Origin: Methanobrevibacter thaueri
GTDB taxonomy: Archaea; Methanobacteriota; Methanobacteria; Methanobacteriales; Methanobacteriaceae
DNA length: 64,000 nucleotides
Assembly (NCBI RefSeq): GCF_003111625.1
Contig: NZ_MZGS01000006.1
Coordinates: 1 to 64,000 of the forward strand
Direction of reading: 5' to 3'
The notes beneath the pieces were generated by a model. That model saw only the letters and a program-made list of their open reading frames with translations. It did no database searches and was not told where the DNA came from. Each line of letters begins with the position of its first letter. Position 1 is the stretch's first letter. Below are positions 45,185 to 55,060 of this stretch, piece after piece. Position numbers and translations under genes: made by a program.

Positions 45185-46387
45185 TTGAAATTTCAGTTAA
45201 CCATTAAGAATAGATTAAATGAATATATAGAAGTGAATAAATTGAATTTAAAAGAAAAAATATTATCAAAAAGTGATTCCTATAACTTTTATAAGAATAG
45301 TTACAAATCATTATCAAAAAAGAATAAGAAACTTGAAAAAAAGGCAAAAAAACTAGAAAAAAAGAATAAGAAAAAAGAAAAAAAGATAGCAAAATTAAAT
45401 AAAAATCTACGAAAAAAAGAAAAAGAACTTGATTTTGCACAATCCCAAGCAAACCTGACTTTAAAGGAGAAATTTGACAAAGAGTATACAAGTTTTAGCT
45501 ACTTCTGCAGACCGGAACAACTTGATTATTACTTAGATGATAACTTTGAGGACAACCTAAAAGAAGTTACACAATATCTAGATCCAGAAGAGAGATATGC
45601 CTTTAAATTTCTCTATTTAAGAAGCCTTTTTGTTAATTTTATTAGAAGAGATAATTATTATACTGAAAAAGAAGTTGAATTGCAAAATGAGTTCACTGAA
45701 TTTAGAAAAAACCACATTGACGGCAATGAAATTGGAGAATTTGAATTTACAGGAGACTACAATTTACATCCCTTCCTGGGTTTTTGTTTAGACGATGCAA
45801 GTTTGGAATTTTTAAAAGACAAAGACATTATTGATGCTGGAGCATTCACCGGAGATACATCTTTACCATTATCCAAATTAACCAATGCCAATGTATATGC
45901 ATTTGAACCATTTGATGAATCTTTTGAAGTGTTAAATCAAAATATAAAAAATAATAACATAACAAACATTATTCCTGTAAAGAAATCACTTGGTAACATT
46001 GATGGAATAAGAAGTTTATATCTAAGTGGCAACAAGGTGCAGGGAATTACCAGTGATGCAGATTTCAGAGAATATGACGTTGAGTTCAAAGTTAACGAAA
46101 CAAAAGTGGACACATTCGTTGAAGAAAATGATTTGAATGTTGGATTTATTATCGTTGACATCGAAGGGGCGGAATTGGATTTATTAGATGGTGCAAAGAA
46201 TACTATCATGACACAAAAACCAATTTTAACAATAAGCATATATCATAGACTAAAAGATTTTGTTGAAATTATCCCATGGATTGCTAATTTAGATTTAGGA
46301 TACGAATTTAAGATTTTAAGAGAATCTCCATGGTCATTTATATCCGATACAAGTGTTCTGTGCATACCTAAAGAATACATGAAATAA
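45185..46387 (+). CDS. FkbM-family methyltransferase with lysine-rich coiled coil
   Basis: The 400-aa protein has an N-terminal coiled coil of about 60 residues (repeats of KKNKKLEKKAKKLEKK) and a C-terminal FkbM-type methyltransferase domain with IIDAGAFTGDTSLPLSK, VYAFEPFDESFEVL and IIVDIEGAELDLLDGA. Family members O-methylate sugars using S-adenosylmethionine. No in-frame ATG exists near the start; TTG 45185 is used, about 50 bp after a TATA-like TTTAATATATATA. It is the only plus-strand gene in the surface locus and has its own promoter. Confidence 0.82.
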   Translation: MKFQLTIKNRLNEYIEVNKLNLKEKILSKSDSYNFYKNSYKSLSKKNKKLEKKAKKLEKKNKKKEKKIAKLNKNLRKKEKELDFAQSQANLTLKEKFDKEYTSFSYFCRPEQLDYYLDDNFEDNLKEVTQYLDPEERYAFKFLYLRSLFVNFIRRDNYYTEKEVELQNEFTEFRKNHIDGNEIGEFEFTGDYNLHPFLGFCLDDASLEFLKDKDIIDAGAFTGDTSLPLSKLTNANVYAFEPFDESFEVLNQNIKNNNITNIIPVKKSLGNIDGIRSLYLSGNKVQGITSDADFREYDVEFKVNETKVDTFVEENDLNVGFIIVDIEGAELDLLDGAKNTIMTQKPILTISIYHRLKDFVEIIPWIANLDLGYEFKILRESPWSFISDTSVLCIPKEYMK

Positions 46388-46389
46388 AA

Positions 46390-47415
46390 TTATATTATTC
46401 TATTTATTACATCAAAAACTTTCTTACTAAAAGTTTTTGATTTTTTATTTCCTTTAGGTTTTTTATTTTTTCTTTCATAACTTGAATAATTATTGTAGCT
46501 TAACACACGATTATATCCCTTCAGGGCATATTTCTTAAGTGTCTTTTCATCCTTAATGGTGATTTTTTCAAATTCATCTTTTGCCCTTTTAAAGTATTCA
46601 TCTGATCTTTCGCTTTTAAGATAAACCAATATCTGGGCTATCTTGAAGAATATGAATTCATTTTCAAGCTCCTCATAATGACCATTTTCTTTAAGATACT
46701 CCTCAACCATGTCAATCACCTTGAATATATCAAATCCATTGGCTGATGAGTTCAATATTGAATCCGGATTGGACCTGTAATTGTAGAGGAATTCTGGAAC
46801 AAATGAGAGCGATTCCGCTTCAAGCATAAGCTTTACATGAACCGGAACATCCTCAAAATTCAGTCCAATAGGAAATGAGATGTCCTCAATGAAATCTCTT
46901 CTGTATAACTTCAGACAGGCGGAAAATGCCGAATTCATCACATGTCTTTTGACGTCCTTATATGTGAATGTGAAGTTGCCATAGTCAATATCGCCAAAAA
47001 TCTTGTCTATCTTGAATTCAACACCCCTCTTGTGAACGTTTCGATAGTCATCAACTTTCTGGAACTTGAACAGCACCATGTCCGAAGAGTTTGTAACGAT
47101 ATTTTCATGTAGCTTTTCAAGGGCATCCAATTCTATGTAATCGTCCGAATCAATGAAGTAAACATAATCCCCCTTTGCCTCTTTCAATCCCTGGTTTCGA
47201 GATGCGGCAAGGCCCTGATTATGCTGATTAATGATTTTTATCCTTCTATCACTTTCGGCATATTCATTCAATATGTCAAGGGAATTGTCTATTGATCCGT
47301 CATTGACGCATATTATTTCAATATCCTTAAAGGTTTGATTGCAGATGCTGTCCAAACACTGGCTCAGATAGTCTTCAACATTATAAACAGGAATTATCAC
47401 TGATATGCCAACCAT
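46390..47415 (-). CDS. Family 2 glycosyltransferase
   Basis: The 341-aa protein begins VGISVIIPVYNVEDYLSQCL, has VNDGSIDNS and YFIDSDDY near residue 91, and ends in a basic tail (KKPKGNKKSKTFSKKV). ATG 47415 fits the AGTGAT ribosome site; upstream GTG and ATG codons overlap the preceding stop. It ends two bases from the convergent FkbM gene. A sugar transferase of the surface polymer. Confidence 0.85.
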   Translation of the reverse strand: MVGISVIIPVYNVEDYLSQCLDSICNQTFKDIEIICVNDGSIDNSLDILNEYAESDRRIKIINQHNQGLAASRNQGLKEAKGDYVYFIDSDDYIELDALEKLHENIVTNSSDMVLFKFQKVDDYRNVHKRGVEFKIDKIFGDIDYGNFTFTYKDVKRHVMNSAFSACLKLYRRDFIEDISFPIGLNFEDVPVHVKLMLEAESLSFVPEFLYNYRSNPDSILNSSANGFDIFKVIDMVEEYLKENGHYEELENEFIFFKIAQILVYLKSERSDEYFKRAKDEFEKITIKDEKTLKKYALKGYNRVLSYNNYSSYERKNKKPKGNKKSKTFSKKVFDVINRII

Positions 47416-47423
47416 AAACATCA

Positions 47424-48743
47424 CTAAAATAACTTGAATCTCTTATTAGGCTTTTCCTTTAATTGCTTTTTTAGCTTTTGGTTTTTTCGAAACTCACTTT
47501 CAAACAGTTCATTCAGACTTGTAAGTCTTTTTTGATAATAATCTTCACTGAAAGAGCAGTCCTCATCAATATGGCCATTGTCATTAAGAATCTGAACCAA
47601 AGCATCACATGAGGTCGAATAATCTGAAATGTCGGATTTGTATTTGACGTTTGATTTGGACAGCGCACTTCCATCCTCACAGATTGCCCAAATGTCCGCT
47701 GATGAGCCAAGATAATCAGACAGCTTGGACGGCAAATATGGATTTATTGGGAAACTGCCCTTTGTGTGCACGTCATTAACGACCAGGACATCAAATTTTG
47801 TTGTGGCATTCAGGAATTCCAGATATTCCAAGGGCTTTTTAACCTTAATGTTGTCCTTCACATCAAGTGTTGAAACCAACCTTTTGATTAATTTCCTGTC
47901 CTTGATGAATATGTGGAGTCTTATTTTATCCCTATATTTATGGTTGAGTGATTCCAACGCATAGAATAATCCTTCAAAATGACGCTTGCCGTAATAGTCT
48001 CCACCAAAATAGGCAATATTAATGTAATCATCATTCAATTTCAATTTTGATTTTTTGATTTGATAGTAATCATCAGGCAATGTGGGATGAGCCATTATTT
48101 CACTTTTGGCAAAAACAAGGTCCATGACATCAACGGGAAACTGTTCAAGCATTATCTGCCTTTGATTTTCATTAGTGAAAATGACCTTATCCGCAAAGAG
48201 ATAAACCAAATATTCAGCAATGAAATAAGCGGATGAATTATGCTCAATTAGCGGGAAATCACCATTCAATCCAGCAATCTCCTTGTTTAGCCTATCTATG
48301 TATGCATCATCATCCACAATCATCTGCTTATATGATTTTTCATTGTTTGACAAATCATAAATCAGAGGGTCTGAAAACTCTGCTGTCCAAAAGACTGGCT
48401 GGTTTTTGAACTTATACTCGCTAGCCAAAAAATGATTGGACATCAACCATGACCTTGAATAGATGCGATTATAATCCTTATTGATGGCTTTCATTCCCTT
48501 TTTTATGAATTTTGATATGCATTCCCACCAGTCAACATTACAAGGCATGTCAATTATGATTTCATCATTTATTAAATCGTGAACATGGTCGTTAAGGTCA
48601 CTACCTTGCGAATCGTCATTAACATGCAATACGTCAACCATTTTATTATTTTCAATTACCCTTTTGGCAACGGTTATTCCTGAAACGTTATCTGATGGAG
48701 GGAACAGAAATGAAATGACTAACTCATCGTAGTGTTCTTTCAT
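47424..48743 (-). CDS. GT4-like glycosyltransferase
   Basis: The 439-aa protein lacks a GT-A start. It has a Rossmann-like N-terminal half (ELVISFLFPPSDNVSGITVA), a middle with VFWTAEFSDPLIYD, and a second half with INIAYFGGDYYGKRHFEGLF and YLPSKLSDYLGSSADIWAIC, which fits the GT-B donor domain of GT4 enzymes. It carries a short basic coiled tail. It overlaps neither neighbour but is tightly packed in the same unit. The sugar is unknown. Confidence 0.7.
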   Translation of the reverse strand: MKEHYDELVISFLFPPSDNVSGITVAKRVIENNKMVDVLHVNDDSQGSDLNDHVHDLINDEIIIDMPCNVDWWECISKFIKKGMKAINKDYNRIYSRSWLMSNHFLASEYKFKNQPVFWTAEFSDPLIYDLSNNEKSYKQMIVDDDAYIDRLNKEIAGLNGDFPLIEHNSSAYFIAEYLVYLFADKVIFTNENQRQIMLEQFPVDVMDLVFAKSEIMAHPTLPDDYYQIKKSKLKLNDDYINIAYFGGDYYGKRHFEGLFYALESLNHKYRDKIRLHIFIKDRKLIKRLVSTLDVKDNIKVKKPLEYLEFLNATTKFDVLVVNDVHTKGSFPINPYLPSKLSDYLGSSADIWAICEDGSALSKSNVKYKSDISDYSTSCDALVQILNDNGHIDEDCSFSEDYYQKRLTSLNELFESEFRKNQKLKKQLKEKPNKRFKLF

Positions 48744-48760
48744 AATTAGATATTTTTATT

Positions 48761-49828
48761 TTAATGTTTAAAAAGTTTTTTTAAGCGATTGATTGATTTA
48801 GGTATTTTTTTATCAGTTTTTTTATTTTTTCTTTTGAACTTTTTATTTTTCCTTTTAATATCATATTCATTTATGGATGATTCGAAATCCCTGTAATAAT
48901 TGAACTTCAAAGCGTTGGAGAAAATCTTTCGGCTTCTTTTGTTGGCCAATTCCCATGTGCCATCGCTTTCATACCTTTCCTTTTTAGATTTAAAATCATC
49001 CTGAATTTTTAAAAAGAAGTCCTGCTTCATTTCATCAGGAACTTGGGAAAATCTTAAATAGATATCACGGCATTGGCGGTTGAATAGCTTATGTTTAACT
49101 GTGTCGTACTCCCCTGAGCGAATTACAATATCATTTATGATGTTGTATATTGGAATTACGTCAGGGAACTTTTCAAAGTTGGATTGGGTTATTGAGTCGT
49201 TGTGGACTCTTCTGAAATAATAATAGTTGTCATCAAAGTAAACCCTTTTGGCTTTAAGGAAAAGCTCGATGAAGAATGGATTGTCCTCAAATATCAGCCC
49301 TTCATTGAATTTCATGTCTCCAATCAAATCCCTTCGATATAACTTGCCCGGCGCCGTGACTGAGATTCTAAACAGCAGTTCCTTCACATCACTGTAATTG
49401 AATACATTGCCGTTAACATGGCTTTTAAGCAAATCCATTTCAAAATAGGAATATTTTGACTTCTCCCTTGTTTTTGCGTCAAATTCGATTATCTTGAATA
49501 TCAGCAGGTCAAGATCCTTCGATTCCATTATTTCATATATCTCCTCCAATGCATTTTCCGAAATGTAATCATCTGAATCCAAAAATAGAATATATTCCCC
49601 GCTTGCTTCCTTTAAAGCATTGTTACGTGAAGCTGATAGTCCCTGGTTGGTTTGGTTGATTATTTTAACGGGATACTTCTGAAGTATTTCAAGGGAATTG
49701 TCGGTTGACCCGTCATTAACGCAAATTATCTCAATATCCTGAAACTTCTGATTCAATACGCTTTCCAAACACTCGTCCAGGTATTCTGAAGTGTTGTAAA
49801 CAGGTATGATGATGGATATTTTAGTCAA
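48761..49828 (-). CDS. Family 2 glycosyltransferase
   Basis: The 355-aa protein begins TKISIIIPVYNTSEYLDECL, with VNDGSTDNS and LFLDSDDY near residue 87, and a strongly basic tail (IKRKNKKFKRKNKKTDKKI). A TTG at 49828 lies four bases after GGTGAT, the spacing used by other genes here, so it is preferred to ATG 49840, which overlaps that site. Likely sugar transferase of the surface polymer. Confidence 0.83.
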   Translation of the reverse strand: MTKISIIIPVYNTSEYLDECLESVLNQKFQDIEIICVNDGSTDNSLEILQKYPVKIINQTNQGLSASRNNALKEASGEYILFLDSDDYISENALEEIYEIMESKDLDLLIFKIIEFDAKTREKSKYSYFEMDLLKSHVNGNVFNYSDVKELLFRISVTAPGKLYRRDLIGDMKFNEGLIFEDNPFFIELFLKAKRVYFDDNYYYFRRVHNDSITQSNFEKFPDVIPIYNIINDIVIRSGEYDTVKHKLFNRQCRDIYLRFSQVPDEMKQDFFLKIQDDFKSKKERYESDGTWELANKRSRKIFSNALKFNYYRDFESSINEYDIKRKNKKFKRKNKKTDKKIPKSINRLKKLFKH

Positions 49829-49840
49829 TGAAATCACCAT

Positions 49841-51769
49841 TTATCTTAATTTGTCTTTAAAATCATCAATCAGCCTGACGGCCTTTCGGGATTTGAACTC
49901 TTCTATCCTTTTGTTCAACTCTTTATTTTTTGATTTCAGCCTATTGTTTTCATTTATTAGCTTTTCATTATTCCTGATTAGGGTTTCTACATCTCCGGAT
50001 GAATCATGAACTGACTTGTTTGAAATGTAGATCTTGTTTCTCTTGTTCTTGAACTTCACGACGGTATTGTTATGGATGAATTTAAATTCCCTTTTGACGC
50101 TAATGGAATTAAATGACTCTGGAGAATTCAATTCATATTTCTTTATGATAAATCTTGTAAACTCATCATATGGTATTGTGAAAGTGAATCTGGAAGAAAG
50201 GGCATCGTAATCGACCGGAAATGTAACTTGATAGTATGTGACAAAATTTGTAAGGACCATGCTTTTTGTTTCCTTAAGGGATTTGCAATGGAATCTGAAT
50301 ATCTCATCTTCAAGGGCAATGTCCTCTATAACAATCTCATTGTATGTTTTCTTCTTGACGTCAAGGTAGAGTACATTGTTGATTCCTATTCCAAGGTCAA
50401 TGTCGTAATTTGCGTATCTTATTGAGTGTCGCTTATAATTTTTTAAAAGAACTTCATAAAAAAATTCACTTGACTTATATGTCACTTTAATTTTTGAATG
50501 GTCAAAATCCTTAATTAAATTTAATGGAATGGTAATCTTATTATTATGCAAGGTTAGTGGAAACTCATCATTTTGATGAATCATGGAAACAAGAATTTCA
50601 TGAGGATAATCTTTTGGAGTTAGGGATAAATTTTCAGTGAACTCCATGAACAGGTTTTCGCCATCATTATAAACATCACTGACAACGGCATTAAATTGCC
50701 TGTCGTCCGTATCACAATCAAAACTTACCATCTTAAGGTAATCCTCACCGATATCCAATTCCATTTGAGGATTCATTAAAAACTCATCTTCCAAATGCGC
50801 AAACTTCAATAGGGCATTGATGTCATGATTTTCAACCATTCGATATAATATCTTCAAATAGCAGTTCAGATTGTCCCTCAAGTAATCCGGAATTATGTCC
50901 AGCATTTCACAAACACCCTCAATCAACTCATCATAATACTTTCCGGAGTAGTTGTTGAGTTTCTTAAGGGAGGTCTTCAGGTCATGCATAAGCCATTTCT
51001 CATATATGATGTCGGAAAGCCTGTCATCCAATCCTCTCTCGACCATAAGCGAATGGTAAATCTTTAATACTTTTATGCGGTCAGTGAAGTTTTTGACATC
51101 ATCCTGCTTTTGAGTGATTGAGGACTTGTTTTTTCTAAGTCTCCAGAAATAGAAGATTTTTTGTGAAAAGCCTATGGACTCGGCGTTAATGTATGCTTCG
51201 AATGAGAAGAGCAGATCCTCATAATAGGTGTTCTCATTGATGAATCGAATGTTGAACCTGTCTAAAAATTCCCTTTTGAAAAGCTTGTTACATGTGATGG
51301 TGTCCCACAATAAGTTAGGATATTCCTCCAGCCTGAATGATTTTACGCTGCCTTCGAAATCCTTGAATGCCTTCTTAAATAAAATGTTTTCCCATATGTT
51401 GAATTCCCCGAACTTCAGGATATTTCCAACAATGAAATCATTGTCATGATTAAAGTCATACAAATTTTCATAAGCCTGAGGAGGCATATAATCGTCGGAA
51501 TCCATGAAATGGACATATTCCCCCTTGGCAAATTCCAAACCGTAGTTACGTGCTATTCCAGGACCCTCATTTGCCTTATGGTATGCATGGAAATTCTCAT
51601 ACTTATCAGAATACTCGTCTATGATGAATCTGGAACTGTCTGTTGAGCCGTCATCTACCATTATCACTTCAATATCGTCAATCATAGTTTGATTGAGAAG
51701 AGAATCAAGCGCTTCCTCAATGTATCCCTCTACATTGAAAACCGGCATAATAACAGAAATCTTAACCAT
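49841..51769 (-). CDS. Family 2 glycosyltransferase with accessory domain and coiled-coil tail
   Basis: The 642-aa protein has a GT-A domain (VKISVIMPVFNVEGYIEEAL, VDDGSTDSS, HFMDSDDY near 94), a helical middle, a beta-rich domain from about residue 360 like that of the 637-aa protein at 30604, and a C-terminal coiled coil (NEKLINENNRLKSKNKELNK). AGGTGA precedes the ATG. Its domain plan equals the GT2-plus-middle part of the TagF fusions without the transferase end. Confidence 0.83.
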   Translation of the reverse strand: MVKISVIMPVFNVEGYIEEALDSLLNQTMIDDIEVIMVDDGSTDSSRFIIDEYSDKYENFHAYHKANEGPGIARNYGLEFAKGEYVHFMDSDDYMPPQAYENLYDFNHDNDFIVGNILKFGEFNIWENILFKKAFKDFEGSVKSFRLEEYPNLLWDTITCNKLFKREFLDRFNIRFINENTYYEDLLFSFEAYINAESIGFSQKIFYFWRLRKNKSSITQKQDDVKNFTDRIKVLKIYHSLMVERGLDDRLSDIIYEKWLMHDLKTSLKKLNNYSGKYYDELIEGVCEMLDIIPDYLRDNLNCYLKILYRMVENHDINALLKFAHLEDEFLMNPQMELDIGEDYLKMVSFDCDTDDRQFNAVVSDVYNDGENLFMEFTENLSLTPKDYPHEILVSMIHQNDEFPLTLHNNKITIPLNLIKDFDHSKIKVTYKSSEFFYEVLLKNYKRHSIRYANYDIDLGIGINNVLYLDVKKKTYNEIVIEDIALEDEIFRFHCKSLKETKSMVLTNFVTYYQVTFPVDYDALSSRFTFTIPYDEFTRFIIKKYELNSPESFNSISVKREFKFIHNNTVVKFKNKRNKIYISNKSVHDSSGDVETLIRNNEKLINENNRLKSKNKELNKRIEEFKSRKAVRLIDDFKDKLR

Positions 51770-51776
51770 AATTCAC

Positions 51777-53966
51777 CTATTTCCTTATTGCATCATCAAT
51801 TCTTTTTGAGGCGTTACCGTCCTCGAAACTGCAGAACCTTTCATAGAACTCATCATACTTGTCTGCATACTCTTTCTTTAAATCTTCAATATTCACTATT
51901 GCATCAATAACCTCTTCAGTGGTCTTAAGCAATGGCCCCGGAACCTCTGAGTGAATGTCAATGTAGAATCCCCTCAATATGTTTTCGTATTTTTCCAGGT
52001 CATATGTGTAGTATAAAATAGGTCTTCTAAGGTTTGCATAGTCAAAGAAAACACTGGAATAGTCTGTAATCAATATGTCGCTGATGAGATATAATTCAGC
52101 GATATCGTCATATTTGCAAACGTCATACGCAAATCCCTTATATGGGGAGAGGTCAAGCTTGTCGGCAACGAAGTAATGGGTCCTCACAAGCACGATGTAT
52201 TCATCACCGATTGCCTTTTGCAGCTTGTCCAATTCAAGCTTTAATGTAAAATGCATTTTACCAGCATCAAAATACTCGTCATCCCTCCATGTAGGAGCAT
52301 ATAATACAATTTTCTTATCTGAAGGTAAATTCAAGTCATCCTTGATCTTTTGAACTTGCTCAGGAGTTGCATTGTAGAGAATGTCATTACGAGGATAACC
52401 TGTTTCAAGAATGTCCCCATCATATGCAAAGCAGCTGCGAAGGATTTCTGTGGTGTAATGATTAGGTGATATCAAGTAATCCCATTCCTTGGCCACCTTG
52501 ATGTAGGATTTCTTGATGTTCGGGTCTCTTGTATGGACATTTCCAATATCCAAACCAAGCTTCTTGAGTGGAGTACCATGCCATGTTGAAATGATTTTCT
52601 GAGAATCCCTCTTATGAAGTCTTGAAGCCTGACGGCCGTTGATGACCCAATACTTGGACCTTGCCAGTTCCTTATAATAAGCAAGGGAGAATCTTTTGAC
52701 CTTCTTTGGGTTTCCAGGGATTTCAACGTTCTTGTCATTGATTACCCATACGTAATCCAGCTCATCGCCATATTTGTTATACATATATTCATAAAGGTAT
52801 TTAGGGCTGTCTGAGTAAAATTTGCCCAAAAAGCTAGCGAACATGAATTGGTTTTTATTTATAGGCTTTCTATTGTAATACCTGAAGTAGATGAATGTCT
52901 TGAATCTCCATCTGCTTTTGAAAACGCGTATGGTCTTCTTGAAATTGACCCTAATCTTGATGAATCTGGTCAATTTCCTAATGTTGTTTTCCTGAAAAGC
53001 CTTGATTTCCCTTTTCTGAATAAATGACAAATAGTTCATGTTGAACTCATAGGAAATCTCCTGCATAATCTTAAAAACATGGCCTCTCCAGTTTTCATCA
53101 TCACTGTATAGGAAATTAGGCCCGAATACCTTGTAGTAATAATCAAAGAATGTGAATGCCATCTCATCCTTCAGCAGTTTATATTTTTCATCATGGGTTT
53201 TATCATAGAGAGCATTGACAATTTCCAAGACATCCCTATATGCAGTCGCATAGCTTAGGAACGCATCCCCATGGTCTTCCTGGTTTAGGGAAGTCAGATT
53301 GATCGGATCATCCCTGTTTCTTTTCGCATAAACTGCCTCCTCTACACCGACGAAGGTATTTAATCTTGGGAAGATTGAAGTCATGAAGAAATAATCTGAA
53401 TAGAACCTGTCATTTTCATCAAAAAGAGTGTCTGCTATAATGTCTCTTTTTATCAATGAATGAAGGACAGACAATATTTCCTTTTTATTTGTTTTTGTAC
53501 CGACCAACTGCCTCATTGAAAATTCCATATCAGACAGTTTGCCTTTTTTCATCGGATATTTGCTTTTTTTGGTGAATCTCTCTTCAAATCTTTCACGTAT
53601 GAAAGGAGTCGCCATCCTTTCTCCGTTAATGAAATCTGCATGAGTGGCTTTTGCGGTGTTTACCAATTTTTCCAATGCATTCTTATACAGGTAATCATCG
53701 CTGTCGATAAAGTAGACATATTCCCCGCCAGCCATTTTCAACCCTTCATTTCTGGCACGGGCTACTCCTAAACGCTCATCAAATGACTTGACAATGATGT
53801 TTAAATTGTCATAACTATTGATTAAATCATTTACATTCTCTTTTTCCCCATTCAATACCAGGATGATTTCATAATCATCAATGTTTTGCTCAGATATGCT
53901 GTCAAGACAGTCCTTGAGATATCTCTCGACAGTGTCGAATGGAATAATAATGCTTAAAAATGTCAT
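51777..53966 (-). CDS. GT2 fused to CDP-glycerol glycerophosphotransferase (TagF-like), short form
   Basis: The 729-aa protein has a GT2-type N-terminal domain (FLSIIIPFDTVERYLKDCLD, YFIDSDDY near 90) and, without the long beta-rich middle, a TagF-type domain from about residue 370 with WHGTPLKKLGLD, YPRNDILYN, LYAPTWRDDEYF and DILITDYSSVFFDYA. The nucleotide loop reads LVLNGEKENV instead of the usual DDGSTD, so the GT2 half may have altered or lost sugar transfer. It directly follows the LicD gene at 53976. Confidence 0.86.
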   Translation of the reverse strand: MTFLSIIIPFDTVERYLKDCLDSISEQNIDDYEIILVLNGEKENVNDLINSYDNLNIIVKSFDERLGVARARNEGLKMAGGEYVYFIDSDDYLYKNALEKLVNTAKATHADFINGERMATPFIRERFEERFTKKSKYPMKKGKLSDMEFSMRQLVGTKTNKKEILSVLHSLIKRDIIADTLFDENDRFYSDYFFMTSIFPRLNTFVGVEEAVYAKRNRDDPINLTSLNQEDHGDAFLSYATAYRDVLEIVNALYDKTHDEKYKLLKDEMAFTFFDYYYKVFGPNFLYSDDENWRGHVFKIMQEISYEFNMNYLSFIQKREIKAFQENNIRKLTRFIKIRVNFKKTIRVFKSRWRFKTFIYFRYYNRKPINKNQFMFASFLGKFYSDSPKYLYEYMYNKYGDELDYVWVINDKNVEIPGNPKKVKRFSLAYYKELARSKYWVINGRQASRLHKRDSQKIISTWHGTPLKKLGLDIGNVHTRDPNIKKSYIKVAKEWDYLISPNHYTTEILRSCFAYDGDILETGYPRNDILYNATPEQVQKIKDDLNLPSDKKIVLYAPTWRDDEYFDAGKMHFTLKLELDKLQKAIGDEYIVLVRTHYFVADKLDLSPYKGFAYDVCKYDDIAELYLISDILITDYSSVFFDYANLRRPILYYTYDLEKYENILRGFYIDIHSEVPGPLLKTTEEVIDAIVNIEDLKKEYADKYDEFYERFCSFEDGNASKRIDDAIRK

Positions 53967-53975
53967 GTTTATCAA

Positions 53976-54947
53976 TTAAAATTTTTCATTTGCCCTTTTG
54001 AGATTTTCCACGGATTCCTCCAGTTTTTCCATGATTCCCTCTCTGCGCCTGAACTTGTTAAGCCTATCATGGTCTCTGATTTTTTTAGGAATCTGAAGGA
54101 AATTCTTACCGTAAATGTCAATCAGATATTGTCTTGAATCAGCGGGGGCCAAAAATTCATAATGGCCGAACGGAAGCCGGATTAAAGGGAAAACCTGATC
54201 GGTTTCCACAACGTCAAACTTGTACACGGAAAATTTCCTTAGGTTGTTTCTGGAATCCTCCACACCTGGAATCATATGGGTGTCCCTTTCAAGAGTGCAG
54301 TTGAACTTTTCATAGAACTCATAAACTGTCTCTTCCAAATCATGGTCATCAGGATTGTGGTAATATTCCTTTGAAAATATCATATAATCATTTTCCAAGT
54401 CCCTGCCATCGTAATCCTTGAGATATTCATATGGATAAATGTCAAGTCCGATGAACTTGCCGTTATATCCAGGATAGTAGTAAGAGATTTGATACCATCT
54501 GACTGACTTGTCGTTATGCTTATCTATTTTTAAGGCGGCCTTGACTTCTGGAAGGTCACACCTGTCAAGCTCATCCTGTATTATGTCTATGAACCTGATA
54601 TAATCAGCTCTCATCATTCCAACATCCAAATCGTCATCCCATGGAATCAATCCCTCATGACGGTAAGCTCCAAGCAAGGTCCCATAATCCATCCAGTATT
54701 CAATGCCGTGCTTTTTGCAAACATTATCAAAAAACAGCATGAACTCATAGCATAAATCCTGCATTAATGTCAAATATTTATTTGGCTGGAGATCATGGAA
54801 AGCATAGATGTTATTCAAATAATCTTGGTGAGTATTAACAAGCCTTTGAACCTTATTGAATTCTCTACGTGTTACAAAGTCATCTTTAGATACTCCCAAT
54901 CCATTATATATTTTTCTTTTAATCTTATCCTTAACCACTTTAAACAC
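53976..54947 (-). CDS. LicD-family phosphotransferase, copy 1
   Basis: The 323-aa protein has a helical N-terminal segment (RREFNKVQRLVNTHQDYLNN) shared by all four neighbours, then the LicD nucleotidyltransferase-fold core: YWMDYGTLLGAYRHEGLIPW and DDDLDVGMM at about 104-112. LicD enzymes attach phosphocholine, and fukutin relatives attach ribitol phosphate, to surface glycans. It starts a new tandem array position after a 113-bp gap that has a TATA-like TTTATATAA. The transferred group is unknown. Confidence 0.88.
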   Translation of the reverse strand: MFKVVKDKIKRKIYNGLGVSKDDFVTRREFNKVQRLVNTHQDYLNNIYAFHDLQPNKYLTLMQDLCYEFMLFFDNVCKKHGIEYWMDYGTLLGAYRHEGLIPWDDDLDVGMMRADYIRFIDIIQDELDRCDLPEVKAALKIDKHNDKSVRWYQISYYYPGYNGKFIGLDIYPYEYLKDYDGRDLENDYMIFSKEYYHNPDDHDLEETVYEFYEKFNCTLERDTHMIPGVEDSRNNLRKFSVYKFDVVETDQVFPLIRLPFGHYEFLAPADSRQYLIDIYGKNFLQIPKKIRDHDRLNKFRRREGIMEKLEESVENLKRANEKF

Positions 54948-55060
54948 CCATGAAAATTTTTATTTATTCATTTAATTATTTATTAAATAAGTTATATAAA
55001 AGTTAGGGTTAAATTAAGTTTTTAAGGAATTAATTAAAAAAATAAGCAATTTAAAATAAT

